Assembly (NCBI GenBank): GCA_013122435.1
Contig: WYDT01000018.1
Location: 1 to 64,000, forward strand
Length of the DNA: 64,000 bases
Reading direction: 5' to 3'
Source: Chloroflexi bacterium AL-N1
GTDB lineage: Bacteria; Chloroflexota; Chloroflexia; Chloroflexales; Roseiflexaceae
Both the position numbers and the translations under genes were made by a program. Each line of letters opens with the position of its first letter. The first letter of the stretch is position 1. A model generated the notes under the pieces. It ran no database searches, was not told the DNA's origin, and was given only the letters and a program-made list of their open reading frames with translations. Shown one piece after another: positions 27,698 through 37,077 of this stretch.

Positions 27698-30238
27698 GTG
27701 GATGATCGCCCGACGTTTGGTGGTAAGATCAAACAACGTCGTATGGAGCTAGGTATAACGCAGGAGATTTTGGCACAACGAGTTGGTTGTGCCCTGATCA
27801 CCATTCAAAAGATTGAGTCTGGTGGCCGTCGCGCTTCTCATCAAATGGCAACACGTATTGCGGCGAGCCTCTCTATTCCATCAAATGATCTCGCAGACTT
27901 TCTGGCCGCAGCACGTAGATCACTTTCTGACACAACACCCCGTGATACCAGCACGAGACAACCATATCAGCACACCCACCTACTTCAGGTACCAACGCCG
28001 TTTCTGGGCCGCGACCATGATGTAGTAAAAGTTCGCCAGCTTTTAATAGAGCGCCATGCACGTCTGATAACATTTATTGGCCCCCCAGGTGTTGGTAAAT
28101 CGAGTCTTGCCATACATGTTGCTACCACACTACACAATCAATTTGCTGATGGGGTCATATTGCTTTCTCTCGCAGGGCTAGCAGATGCCAGGTTCCTCCC
28201 TGCTACCATGGCCCACCTGCTTGGTGTGCGCGATACTTCTATTCAGGCATGTCAGGATGGTGTGCTTGCGAAGTTACAGGATCGCCAGGTACTGTTAGTG
28301 CTTGATAATATGGAACATCTCTTGGATTCTGTTCCTTTTGTTATGACGCTGCTCGATGAGCTACCCTCCCTGACCGTCTTCGTGACCAGTCGCGTCCGTT
28401 TGGGGTTAACACGTGAGCAGTGTTACCATGTTGCACCGTTGTTGCTTCCTGATACACATTCTGACGACATTTTGGCCACCTCTCAAGAGGCTTCGGCTGT
28501 GGCACTTTTTGTGGCACGTGCCCAGACCTACAACGCTACGTTTACGCTCACAGAGCAAAACATCGCTGATGTAATAGAACTCTGTGTTCATCTTGATGGA
28601 TTGCCGCTTGCCATTGAACTTGCCGCAGCATGGACGCATATTTTGCCCATCTCGGCTATGCGTACACGGATGCGTCACCGCTTGGATTGGCTGAGGAATA
28701 GAATGAATGATCGCCCTGCACATCAGCATACCATGCGTGCTACCTTAGATTGGAGTTATACCCTGCTTGATCCTGGAGCACAACACGTTTTTCGTTGTAT
28801 GGGTGTATTTATGGCGGGCTGCTCTCTTGATGCCCTGAGGGCGGTAGTAACAGATACGAGACTCGCAGACGAAACAGTGCTTCTAGATATATTAGGTGTA
28901 TTGGTCAACCACCATTTAGTCACGCAGGTAGCAGATACAGGTGAACCACGCTTTGTTATGCTTGAAACCATTCGTGATTATGCGATGGAACAGTTAATTG
29001 CTTCCGGTGACATAGGGTTTGTAGCACAATATCAGAAAGACTTCTTTCTCACGCTAACGAACAAAGCGGCAGCTTCCTTGCGTGCACGTGATCAAAAGCT
29101 ATGGTTGGAACGCCTTACACTTGAGCACGATAACCTGCGGTATGTTTGGGATCGTGCTCAGTTTAACTCAGACACCGATACACTCCTCCAGTTGGGCAAA
29201 GCATTATGGCGATTCTGGTGGCTCCGAAACCACTGGACTGAGGGCCGTAACCGCCTTGAACAGGTGTTAGCACAAACCGCAGCAGTTCAGGGGCATCCAG
29301 AGATGGAGACGGATATGTCGCGTATTGTTTTGTTACGCGCTCAGGTTCTGAGAGGTTTAGGTGCGCTTGCCTGGGCTCAAGATGATGGGGATGCTGCACA
29401 TCGTTACCATACCATGGCATTGGATTTATATACATCCGTAGGAGATGAATACGGCATGGCTGCGGCACTACACAATCTAGGTTTGGTGCTTGCTGAGCAG
29501 AATGAAATCAAGAGCGCACAGGAAAATTATGAGGCCAGTTTATATATCAAACGTCGTTTAGGAGATATGGGAGGTATTGCAGCCTCGCTGAACAATCTTG
29601 GGGTGGTACGACTATCGTGTGGTGATACAGAAGCGGCACATATGTACTTCGCAGAGAGCCTGGCACTATATGAAGAGCTTGGTAATCTGCAAGGAGCAGC
29701 ATTTGCGTTGCATAATCTAGGTGATCTGACAACGATCAAAGGCAATTACATGGAAGCTTACGCACTATACCACCAAAGTTTAGCAATTGCCCGACAATTA
29801 GGTATACAGACAACCATCATAAGTAAACTGTATCGAGATATTGGCATTGTGCTGTGTTTACAGAACAATTATGATACAGCATTGCACTGGCTCTCACAAT
29901 CGCTGCGAATCGCCATATCAGAAGATTGGCCAGAGGGTATTCAGTTAGCGCTACGGGGATTGGCCGCAACATTTAGCCTTTTGGGAGAAACTGGGTATGC
30001 CAAAGATCTGTTTCGTGCCATCGCACAACGCCCACGCCTTCGTAATGAGGAGCTGATTGATATCCCACTTGTAGAAAAAGCACGACAGTATATCGGGCAA
30101 GCATTAACTGTTGAGGTGGGTACCGTACCGGAGGTAGCTCAGCAGACGATGTCATTAGAGCAGGCCAGCGGGCTCGCTTTGGCACTTGCTGAACAATATC
30201 AATCAAGTGAAACAAACCTTCCAGATTTTGCTCGATAG
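27698..30238 (+). CDS. XRE-HTH / NB-ARC / TPR signal-transduction ATPase
   Basis: About 846 residues in three parts. An N-terminal XRE helix-turn-helix (GGKIKQRRMELGITQEILAQ) is followed by an NB-ARC/STAND ATPase with Walker A GPPGVGKSS (about 128-136), Walker B VLLVLDNMEH (about 198) and an FVTSR sensor. A C-terminal array of TPR repeats (about 550-760) follows with units such as AAALHNLGLVL and AASLNNLGVV. GTG 27698 is chosen because GGGAGGGA sits six bases before it. The longer TTG start at 27647 has no site. It resembles AfsR/LuxR-type STAND regulators, which sense a ligand with TPRs and act as transcription factors. A defence role is possible but not indicated by neighbours. Confidence 0.9.
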   Translation: MDDRPTFGGKIKQRRMELGITQEILAQRVGCALITIQKIESGGRRASHQMATRIAASLSIPSNDLADFLAAARRSLSDTTPRDTSTRQPYQHTHLLQVPTPFLGRDHDVVKVRQLLIERHARLITFIGPPGVGKSSLAIHVATTLHNQFADGVILLSLAGLADARFLPATMAHLLGVRDTSIQACQDGVLAKLQDRQVLLVLDNMEHLLDSVPFVMTLLDELPSLTVFVTSRVRLGLTREQCYHVAPLLLPDTHSDDILATSQEASAVALFVARAQTYNATFTLTEQNIADVIELCVHLDGLPLAIELAAAWTHILPISAMRTRMRHRLDWLRNRMNDRPAHQHTMRATLDWSYTLLDPGAQHVFRCMGVFMAGCSLDALRAVVTDTRLADETVLLDILGVLVNHHLVTQVADTGEPRFVMLETIRDYAMEQLIASGDIGFVAQYQKDFFLTLTNKAAASLRARDQKLWLERLTLEHDNLRYVWDRAQFNSDTDTLLQLGKALWRFWWLRNHWTEGRNRLEQVLAQTAAVQGHPEMETDMSRIVLLRAQVLRGLGALAWAQDDGDAAHRYHTMALDLYTSVGDEYGMAAALHNLGLVLAEQNEIKSAQENYEASLYIKRRLGDMGGIAASLNNLGVVRLSCGDTEAAHMYFAESLALYEELGNLQGAAFALHNLGDLTTIKGNYMEAYALYHQSLAIARQLGIQTTIISKLYRDIGIVLCLQNNYDTALHWLSQSLRIAISEDWPEGIQLALRGLAATFSLLGETGYAKDLFRAIAQRPRLRNEELIDIPLVEKARQYIGQALTVEVGTVPEVAQQTMSLEQASGLALALAEQYQSSETNLPDFAR

Positions 30239-30345
30239 TATGCTGTATTTGATCATCCAGTACTCTACATATCTTGCAAAAAATGTGTCAATGCTATAAT
30301 CATCACGCAAATGACCGTATCTATTCGTTTCAGAGGAACCAATAT

Positions 30346-30988
30346 ATGCAGTCTGTCAATCTCAAACACGAAGGTCTTCTCTGCATACCAGATCGAGAGC
30401 TTTTGAAGTTTTTTGTCGTGATGCGGTTGTTGAGTCGTTAGGAGCCGTAGCAGGGATGTCATTATTCCGTTTTCCTGGCAGCGGAACTCTGCATCATGAG
30501 CCATTTTACGCGATTGTGGATGCTCACGACAACGTGGTCGTGCAAGCAGCAGTGCGTGCAGTAGTCGATGCTGGCGTGCTCACTGTGATCCATCTTGGTT
30601 GTATGCCTCCGCAGGAACCTGCGATTGTAGCTCGCCAACTACTTGTTGTTGCTATCGTAGAATGTAATGATGAAACAACGCTATCGGATACCCCAGGAAT
30701 GATACGCAAATTGAAGAATCGTCTGGCAAACCACGGTTTTGATGGCCGCCTTGCCACACTGAGTGAGTCGCCGACGTCGCAGCGTGCTGCTAGTGATAAG
30801 TGGCTCTCGACGATGATGCAAACCATGCAGAGCTATAAACTCCCATCTGGGGGCTTTTTGTGGTGGATGCCAATTGGCCCTGGAGTGCATCGGCCAGACC
30901 TGACGAGGATCTGTGGGCCTCACTCTACCCAGTCTTTGCGGAAATGCTTGGGCGTGCCACACATTGGCGTGACACACATTATCGTTGA
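30346..30988 (+). pseudogene. hypothetical protein gene with two apparent frameshifts
   Basis: ATG 30346 with GAGGA ten bases upstream encodes MQSVNLKHEGLLCIPDRELL. The phase then changes at a T4 tract near 30397-30400, giving EVFCRDAVVESLGAVAGMSL and a long open frame (AVVDAGVLTVIHLGCMPP, then GMIRKLKNRLANHGF). At GGGGGCTTTTT near 30848-30858 it changes again to LFVVDANWPWSASARPDEDL and ends WRDTHYR-stop at 30988. Read across both shifts it is a coherent ~213-residue soluble protein. I do not recognise its family. Both shifts sit at homopolymers, so sequencing errors could explain them. Confidence 0.5.
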
Positions 30989-31044
30989 TTTGGTGATGCT
31001 GCTAAAGCTGGTTAGCTATTTTGCGAAAATACTGCACAGTCTTG

Positions 31045-31426
31045 CTACATACTGTCATGAAGTTTCATGATTCCATCTGGTTGCACTTGGATTCGTAAAC
31101 AGGATTGTGTTCTATCTTCCCAGGTAATATAGATAATGTTTATGCGAGTTTCATCGCTATCAGGTGGTGGGGGCTGAATGGTGATATTTGAAAAGACTCG
31201 ATACCGCCGTGTTTTTGAGAGACGATATATGTTGTCTCTTCCAATCTGGAAAGAGGGTGGTATCAATTAACTATTCTGTTTCATTGAATTGTCCATGACT
31301 CATAGCAGAAAACCAGTTACCAAATCCTGGTTCTCTTGTCAGACCATTACAGCCAGCCATCATGATAGAGGCAAGCAGAAGAAAGCAGGATAAGTCGGCT
31401 TTGAGTTTGTCTTTGTACTCTGCATC
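31045..31426 (-). pseudogene. broken small lipoprotein gene
   Basis: On the minus strand, 31271-31426 reads LKADLSCFLLLASIMMAGCN, a signal with lipobox-like MAGC, then GFGNWFSAMSHGQFNETE-stop. In another phase, 31045-31266 continues IPPSFQIGRDNIYRLSKTRR and ends TWEDRTQSCLRIQVQPDG..LHDSM. Together they look like one small lipoprotein split by an indel. No ATG with a binding site precedes the signal. The family is unknown and confidence is low. Confidence 0.35.
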
Positions 31427-31449
31427 ATTGTAACAAAGATGGCTTGTCA

Positions 31450-32565
31450 TTAACGCACTGATGAGGTGGTACCCCTAGAAACTTGTTGTTTTGGGGCAGG
31501 AATGGCACGCCGTCCAAACCAAATGGTATTGATAAGAAACAACATAAGTGCTATTGCATTGATCATGCCTCCCCACTCACGCATGGTTTGCCATCCCATC
31601 AGGTCTGCCCCAATGCGTATCAGTAGAGAAACCTGCAGCAGGATCAGATGGATGTAGAAACTACGTGAAAACCGTGTTTTGATACCAAAAGTTTGTGAGA
31701 GAATAAGCGGCGTGTGTGCAAATATCATTGAGAACACAAAGCCTACAAAAAGTGCGTGCAACCATGCATCATAGAGTTTTCCACCTGGTACACTGCCAAA
31801 TAGCATACCGGCTACTCCACTGACAATTAACCATAGGTATCCGGGCAAGAGACATGCGGCGATAAAACGTGCAAAATTACTTTGAGAAGCATTCCGCCAG
31901 GCACATTCCTGAAACAAAAGCCAACACGCTACCCCAACCATGCCGAAGCCGACGATGCGTACTCCAAGGTCATAGACTACCACACACATAATCAGACCAA
32001 TCAAGAAAATCGATGCGGTCGTTAGAAATGCGGATTCTGAACGATGTGATGAGCAATTGAGTTGTCCGTATTCAATGCGTTGTCCAGTAATAATGAGTGC
32101 GAGAAACCCGGCCCACCAGAGTACAAAGGTAAAGATAGGCTGCCCGGTAAGCCATAAACCGTTACCAATGAGCCAGGCGAGGGCGCCAAGAGCCATGGTT
32201 GTCGTTGCAAGGCTGGCGCGGTTCTGAAACATGTCAGAGAACAAAGTGACCAAGACCACACTCCCTGCCAAGATAAAGATTGGTCCGAGATTCCATGGAG
32301 CGTTGAATATCAGACCACAGGCTCCTGTCAATGTGAGGAGGGGTGCCAGATACCCCCAGCGACTGTTAAAGACGGCTGTGCGTTCGAGGCTAATGAGAGT
32401 GCCAAGGCCACCTGCAATCATCAATGGACCGTGTAGGAGCGCAAACGAAACGGGGGCGGGGGGCAAGTACCAGCCAATACGAATGAGACCAGCCCACATG
32501 CCGAAGACAAGCGCAACAATCCCAAGCATGAGCAATGGGCTGTGAAAGTGTCGCTGCGATTTCAT
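31450..32565 (-). CDS. NnrS-like polytopic membrane protein
   Basis: A 371-residue protein made almost entirely of about 11-12 hydrophobic helices. FALLHGPLMIAGGLGTLISLER near residue 41 and the pair of helices with LHALFVGFVFSMIFAHTPLI near 265 resemble the His-containing helices of NnrS/NO-responsive haem-copper proteins. Those are linked to nitric-oxide metabolism but have no settled activity. The HAL and AHTP histidines are the most likely metal or haem sites. The context (beside surface proteins, no denitrification genes) does not support a specific role. It could simply be a membrane protein of unknown function. Confidence 0.55.
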   Translation of the reverse strand: MKSQRHFHSPLLMLGIVALVFGMWAGLIRIGWYLPPAPVSFALLHGPLMIAGGLGTLISLERTAVFNSRWGYLAPLLTLTGACGLIFNAPWNLGPIFILAGSVVLVTLFSDMFQNRASLATTTMALGALAWLIGNGLWLTGQPIFTFVLWWAGFLALIITGQRIEYGQLNCSSHRSESAFLTTASIFLIGLIMCVVVYDLGVRIVGFGMVGVACWLLFQECAWRNASQSNFARFIAACLLPGYLWLIVSGVAGMLFGSVPGGKLYDAWLHALFVGFVFSMIFAHTPLILSQTFGIKTRFSRSFYIHLILLQVSLLIRIGADLMGWQTMREWGGMINAIALMLFLINTIWFGRRAIPAPKQQVSRGTTSSVR

Positions 32566-32729
32566 AGATGGCTCCGTTGCTCGCAGTGCAGCATACGCTC
32601 ACTTTATTATTATTGCGCCAATATTGTGCCAAGCGGTGTTCTATGTGCAGTGCCAAGCGTAATACAAGAGAAAAGAAAGATTGTAATTGTTTTTATGATA
32701 CCAGATTTTGGTCGTACATAGGGCAAGAA

Positions 32730-32759
32730 AGTGTAGCAAGGGATCTCCCTTGCTACACT
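32730..32759. terminator. perfect 14-bp hairpin, terminator of the LPQTG protein
   Basis: AGTGTAGCAAGGGA and TCCCTTGCTACACT form a perfect stem with a two-base centre. It lies 39 bases past the stop of the minus-strand LPQTG protein gene and, read on that strand, is followed by TTTCTT. On the plus strand it is followed by TTTTA, so it could stop transcription both ways. Confidence 0.75.
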
Positions 32760-32798
32760 TTTAAAATACGTGTTGAATGATCAGTATAAGCAGGTCAC

Positions 32799-33722
32799 TT
32801 ACCGGAACGTTTGTCGTCGTAGTGCGATACTACCCACCAGAAGCAGCACACCAAGCGCGGCAAGTAACACCCATAACACCTCGTTGGCTGCGCCTGTTTG
32901 TGGCAATGCCGCTGGAAGTACAGCAGTTTGAATGATAGTAAGCGGGACTGATGCTGTATTGTTGGATGGATCATCACCAGGACTCGTCGTGGTCACAACG
33001 ACACCGTTACTGATAGTCGATGCTTCGGTATCAGTTTTCACACGAGCATTGATACGGATGGTCACCTGCTCACCTGGTTCCATCAGACCAATATTTACTG
33101 AGACGCTCTGTCCCCGCATACTGATGTCACCACGGCTGGCAGACACATCCACAATGGTTAATTCATCAGGGAGGGAATCCGTGACGACAACGTTCTCTGC
33201 AGCGATATTTCCTCGATTGACGACATCAATAGTGTAGGTAACCTCATCACCGGGATTCGCTTCACCCTGACTAATGCGTTTTGAAACAGAGGGATCTGCA
33301 ACCACATCATCAGTCAGCGTAATTGGTGGAGTTGCAGATGGTAAGGGGGTGTCAGTTGGGGTAGCGGTTGGGAGTTCAGGAGTGGATGATGAGCCACCAT
33401 CGTCATCATCGTCATCATTAGGTCGTGGTGTGGCTGTCGCTGGTGCAATAGGCAGATCTGGTGTGGGGGTCGCATCAGGTGGAACAACCGTTGGGGTCCC
33501 AGGTGCTGGCGTAAATGTGGGTGGCACCTCTGTTGGCCGAGTTGGTGTCGCAGTTGGTGGTGCTGGTGTTTCGGTTGGGGGCGGTGGTGGTTCGGTTGGT
33601 GTACTGGTAATATTGGCAAGTACTGCCGCATAGCCCTGTGTGGTGTACCCAGGAGTAAGAACCAACAAAAGTAGCAACGTGGTACTGGCAACCAAGCTGA
33701 GTTGCATCATCTTAAACTTCAT
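32799..33722 (-). CDS. Pro/Thr-rich cell-surface protein with DUF11 domain and LPQTG tail
   Basis: ATG 33720-33722 has GAGGAGA six bases upstream. The protein (about 307 residues) opens with a signal peptide (LSLVASTTLLLLLVLTPGY), then a long Pro/Thr-rich linker (PTETPAPPTATPTRPTE), a poly-Asp/Ser patch (NDDDDDDGG), and a DUF11-type beta domain (VTYTIDVVNRGNIAAENVVV, then SLPDELTIVDVSASRGD). It ends LPQTGAANE, a hydrophobic helix (VLWVLLAALGVLLLVG) and RRQTFR. That is the layout of a sortase-anchored wall protein. Sortase is not encoded in this window. The linker would span the wall. Confidence 0.88.
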   Translation of the reverse strand: MKFKMMQLSLVASTTLLLLLVLTPGYTTQGYAAVLANITSTPTEPPPPPTETPAPPTATPTRPTEVPPTFTPAPGTPTVVPPDATPTPDLPIAPATATPRPNDDDDDDGGSSSTPELPTATPTDTPLPSATPPITLTDDVVADPSVSKRISQGEANPGDEVTYTIDVVNRGNIAAENVVVTDSLPDELTIVDVSASRGDISMRGQSVSVNIGLMEPGEQVTIRINARVKTDTEASTISNGVVVTTTSPGDDPSNNTASVPLTIIQTAVLPAALPQTGAANEVLWVLLAALGVLLLVGSIALRRQTFR

Positions 33723-33838
33723 GCTGTCTCCTCGCACCGAGTCAATGTGTTGAGCTCGTGCTTCAAAGTATCAGGACTGCCCAGAATGATATCTGTACAA
33801 ACAGGATGTGTGAGTACCAAATAACGATAGTCTTACCA

Positions 33839-33876
33839 GCTTCGCGCAAGAAAGGGTTTTGTTTCTTGCGCGAAGC
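33839..33876. terminator. perfect 15-bp inverted repeat after the large secreted protein
   Basis: GCTTCGCGCAAGAAA and TTTCTTGCGCGAAGC pair perfectly around an 8-base loop (GGGTTTTG). It is 13 bases from the stop of the minus-strand gene at 33889 and about 115 bases from the start of the LPQTG gene, so it separates the two transcripts. There is no T run outside the stem. Confidence 0.65.
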
Positions 33877-33888
33877 CGCGGTTGAATG

Positions 33889-35985
33889 TTAGCGTTGTAG
33901 GAATGGAAGAAAGATGCGTGCAGCTACGTTGGCCGGATTACGTGTCGTTACGGGACCATACTCGCTAATCCTACCGTTGAGTTCCGTTTCTTGTAGCCAA
34001 TAGGTATAGGTCGTGTTGGCTGCAACATCAGTATCAATCCAGCCATATGCCGCGCCACCTTGTCCACGACCCTTTGCCAGAATGAGGTTCGGGGTAATTT
34101 GCTCGGCATTGGCACGTGTGCCATCTGCACTACGGAGCAAGTGGAAGCCCCAGGTGTTGATTTCTGCACTGGTTTCCCAGCGTATATTGACCGAGCCGTC
34201 TTGCTGCGTAGCTGTAAAACTCTTCAGTTCAATCGCAGTTGGATCGATGATTTCGATTGGTGTTGTGAGGGCTGTGCTTGGATAGAATGTCCATAAGTCA
34301 AGACCTTTCTTGTCTCCCAGTCCACCACTGGGATCACAGATGGTATTGGGTGTACCACCACTAAAGACCCGTTGGTTGGTTCTCGTATCATAGCCATTGA
34401 TTGGATCACTAAACAAAGGATCGGGAACAACACCATTGAATGCTTCGCATAATGGCTCATTCACACCCGTTCCGACAATCTCACCATTCGCAGTTCGATA
34501 ACCACGATCATCATAGAAGGCACCTGAGCATCCACCATTCCAGGGTGGACAATCTGGACCTGGATTTCTAGGGTCAGCATCTGGTGGGTTGATCAACGTG
34601 ATGGTGGGGCCACCCTGCTCACTATTTTCAACATCAAGGAAGGGAAAGTGCATCTCACCACCTTGTGTCTTAATCTGGGCCGTATATCTACCCTCGGTGA
34701 AGGGGCTGCCACTGTTATCGAGGCCATCCCACTCAACGTTGGTTATACCTGAAATCCCACTCCCACGTAGCACTCGATTTTGTGGATTGGTGGGGTCAAA
34801 GTCAACACCATCACGACTAATGATAATACTGTAGGCATCCACACTGCTATCAAACGTAAATGCACCACCTTCTCCAGGTGAAATAACATTGGTGCCGTTT
34901 TCTCCTGCAAAAGTAAAACCTTCAACTCTCGGAATAGTGGGTATAGTAGGGTAGCCAATCGCTTCAAGCACTGCCGGGTCAGGGGGATTGAAGAAGAGCG
35001 GGTGCTCCGGCGGTGAAATGCTTACCCCGCCTTGAAGTTCTAATAATTGATTCTGGTCCTGCCTTCCAAGGGTGGGGACTGCTAATACATCGCGATAAAG
35101 CGAGCTTTCACCATCACTGTCGAGGAAGCCAAAGCGATTCGCAAACAATAGATAACCGTACGGGTCCATGCCACGCATATCAACCTGATATCGAAAACCA
35201 TCCTGTGTGACGATATATATTGTGCTATTGACCGGTCGACCGTTAGCACCAGTATACATCGCAAGATAGTCAGCAAAGAGGCGGCCTGTTTCTTCGTTCT
35301 CAGTAGACGTGCTATCTGGTCGAACTGTAACATCCCAGGCATTAACACTGGTGGTCTGTTGTGCCGTAAAACTTGCCGCTGGGATAGAGCCGGTTGGAAA
35401 ATCCTCATCGTCACTGTTGTCGCCGTCCGGTCCATAGAATACCACTGCGTAGATGCCTGTCTCAGGTGCCTGGTAGAAACAGGGTACATAGCCATCTGGA
35501 ATGTCATTACCACGGATAGCTGTAGCAGGGTTAATCGTATCGGGGCCACTCACCTCTTGTAGCCGACTACTGATGCGTCCAAGTGCTTCCCCTGTGTCTG
35601 CGCGTTGGTCTAAACAGCTAAAGAGCGGAGTATCAGGAAGTGTTTCCCCCCCTATTGGGCCAGTGACGTCGTCGTTGTTGTAGACAAGAATATCACCATT
35701 GTCTGGTGTGTCAGGAACATCTACAGCACTGGAACCAAGTAAGATGTACTCACCTTGTTCAACATACACTTTCAATAGGGTTCGGCGAAAGAGTAATCCG
35801 GCGTAGGTACTATTACGCCATTCAATGTTCGCTCGGAATCCTGTTGCTCCAGCTGGATACAGGCTGTCGCTACCCTCGGCATCTACATAGGCTGGGAAAA
35901 AGGCAAGAAGGATGCTACTTAGCAGCAAACATGTTAGCCAGACATAGCGAGGGGGGCGCGATGTGATAAGAGACGATGTTTTCAT
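33889..35985 (-). CDS. large secreted protein with FlgD-like and FnIII-like modules
   Basis: ATG 35983-35985 with GGGAGATAG upstream gives a 698-residue protein. It has a twin-basic start and signal peptide (RYVWLTCLLLSSILLAFFPA), a ~350-residue region of unknown type with YAVVFYGPDGDNSDDEDF, and a segment GITNVEWDGLDNSGSPFTEGRY like FlgD/immunoglobulin-like domains. The C-terminal stretch (LKSFTATQQDGSVNIRWETS, then INTWGFHLLRSADG, TYTYWLQE) is typical of fibronectin-like modules in secreted proteins. It ends ARIFLPFLQR, a short hydrophobic tail seen in many Chloroflexota exported proteins. The role is probably structural or adhesive at the cell surface. No catalytic motif was recognised. 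Confidence 0.8.
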   Translation of the reverse strand: MKTSSLITSRPPRYVWLTCLLLSSILLAFFPAYVDAEGSDSLYPAGATGFRANIEWRNSTYAGLLFRRTLLKVYVEQGEYILLGSSAVDVPDTPDNGDILVYNNDDVTGPIGGETLPDTPLFSCLDQRADTGEALGRISSRLQEVSGPDTINPATAIRGNDIPDGYVPCFYQAPETGIYAVVFYGPDGDNSDDEDFPTGSIPAASFTAQQTTSVNAWDVTVRPDSTSTENEETGRLFADYLAMYTGANGRPVNSTIYIVTQDGFRYQVDMRGMDPYGYLLFANRFGFLDSDGESSLYRDVLAVPTLGRQDQNQLLELQGGVSISPPEHPLFFNPPDPAVLEAIGYPTIPTIPRVEGFTFAGENGTNVISPGEGGAFTFDSSVDAYSIIISRDGVDFDPTNPQNRVLRGSGISGITNVEWDGLDNSGSPFTEGRYTAQIKTQGGEMHFPFLDVENSEQGGPTITLINPPDADPRNPGPDCPPWNGGCSGAFYDDRGYRTANGEIVGTGVNEPLCEAFNGVVPDPLFSDPINGYDTRTNQRVFSGGTPNTICDPSGGLGDKKGLDLWTFYPSTALTTPIEIIDPTAIELKSFTATQQDGSVNIRWETSAEINTWGFHLLRSADGTRANAEQITPNLILAKGRGQGGAAYGWIDTDVAANTTYTYWLQETELNGRISEYGPVTTRNPANVAARIFLPFLQR

Positions 35986-36087
35986 AAAGCTATCTCCCGG
36001 CAGTATTATGCACGATAACGTGTGCACTATCAACGCATCGCTACACAATAAAGACAAAACTAACCAGACAATACTGGTAATAAACAA

Positions 36088-36325
36088 ACATATTCACGTT
36101 TGGTACATTCCACATCATGGTGTAGTGACAACAATGGGCTTCCATCTCCTTATACCTCATGACGCTCTTGATTTTCCGTCTGCTCTCTAAGGGTGTGGTA
36201 CATCAAATTTCTCATATGGTCGTGTAGTCGGTGTTTGGTTGGTTAACCATATTTGTATCCGCGTAATAACAACGATAGTAAAATGATTTTTTACGGGTCA
36301 CTTACAAAAAGATTTTAAGCTATAC
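36088..36325. other. AT-rich intergenic stretch
   Basis: Non-coding, AT-rich. It should contain the promoter of the large secreted protein (minus strand). No gene supported. Confidence 0.4.
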
Positions 36326-36640
36326 AAAAAACCGCCTGCTTGGGCGGCAGCCGGTTGCACCACTTGCTTCCCATGTCTCTGGTGCCCACAGTCGCGCTCG
36401 TATCTTGTTATTGATAGAGGCGGCGAGTACATGGATCATTGCATCTAACCGCAGAATTGTGTTACTGAGCGTGTAGTACTTACATAAACCGTAAACAGTA
36501 CCCGAATCTGTGTTCTTTCACGGACCGTGATAAAACTCTACAAACCTATTCGTGCTGATGGACTCGACAAATTGTACCGCGTGGTACCAACAATTCCTTT
36601 GTCTTATTGTTGTTTTACATAGCATAGCATTAAGAAGTGC
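36326..36640 (-). ncRNA. candidate ~310-nt non-coding RNA
   Basis: On the minus strand a promoter-like pair is followed by ~310 bases with no open frame of quality and then by CCGCC-CAAGCA-GGCGG-TTTTTT (36327-36343 area), a good intrinsic terminator that no annotated gene explains, since the nearest minus-strand gene upstream ends at 37078. Inside lie hairpins such as GTACC-ACGC-GGTAC (near 36578-36592) and CACGG-TC-CGTG (near 36522-36532). The 3' 150 bases look GC-richer than the AT-rich surroundings. The class (6S-like, antisense or other) cannot be decided by eye. It could also be a degraded gene. Confidence 0.35.
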
Positions 36641-36645
36641 TATGT

Positions 36646-36674
36646 AGTATAGCAGAGAGTTTTGAAAATAACAA
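36646..36674 (-). promoter_or_regulatory. promoter-like element of the candidate RNA
   Basis: Read on the minus strand: TTGTTA (36669-36674), a 17-base spacer, and TATACT (36646-36651). Transcription would start near 36639. Confidence 0.4.
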
Positions 36675-37077
36675 CATGTTTTGGCTGAAAATGTGTTCAT
36701 TCAGCATTAATCGTATTTGATGGTAATTATAGCGGTGTTTTTAGAATGGATCACTGGGTGGCTTTATCTATGTTTGGTATTGTACGAAAAAACGTACGAT
36801 ACAAAGTCGTTGAGGTGTTGTTCAGCTATTAAAACAGAGACATATCGCATATTACCTATATCTATAAACTTGGATTGTGTTATCTAATGCAAGAGAAGTG
36901 TACAAAATGAAAATAAGTACAATAGTACCATTGTTATCATCGTATATACAGGCACGACAGGTATCTTTCACTCATAAACGTGTGTATGCCTGTATGACAT
37001 ATTGTTCACGGGGAATACTTTTTACAATAGTGTGATAAGATTATTTATGTGTTATGTGCGATGGATCTTCCAATCAG
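36675..37077. other. AT-rich intergenic stretch
   Basis: No supported gene. A 42-codon plus-strand frame from 36907 has no binding site and an unlikely composition. Confidence 0.4.

Noticed and set aside
36560..36610. TGGTACCACGCGG-like sequence as a T-box antiterminator
   Set aside because: Superficially similar, but no specifier stem was seen and no aminoacyl-tRNA synthetase or amino-acid gene follows; it is simply a hairpin GTACC-ACGC-GGTAC.
36907..37035. 42-codon open frame starting MKISTIVPLLSS
   Set aside because: No ribosome binding site and odd composition in AT-rich DNA.
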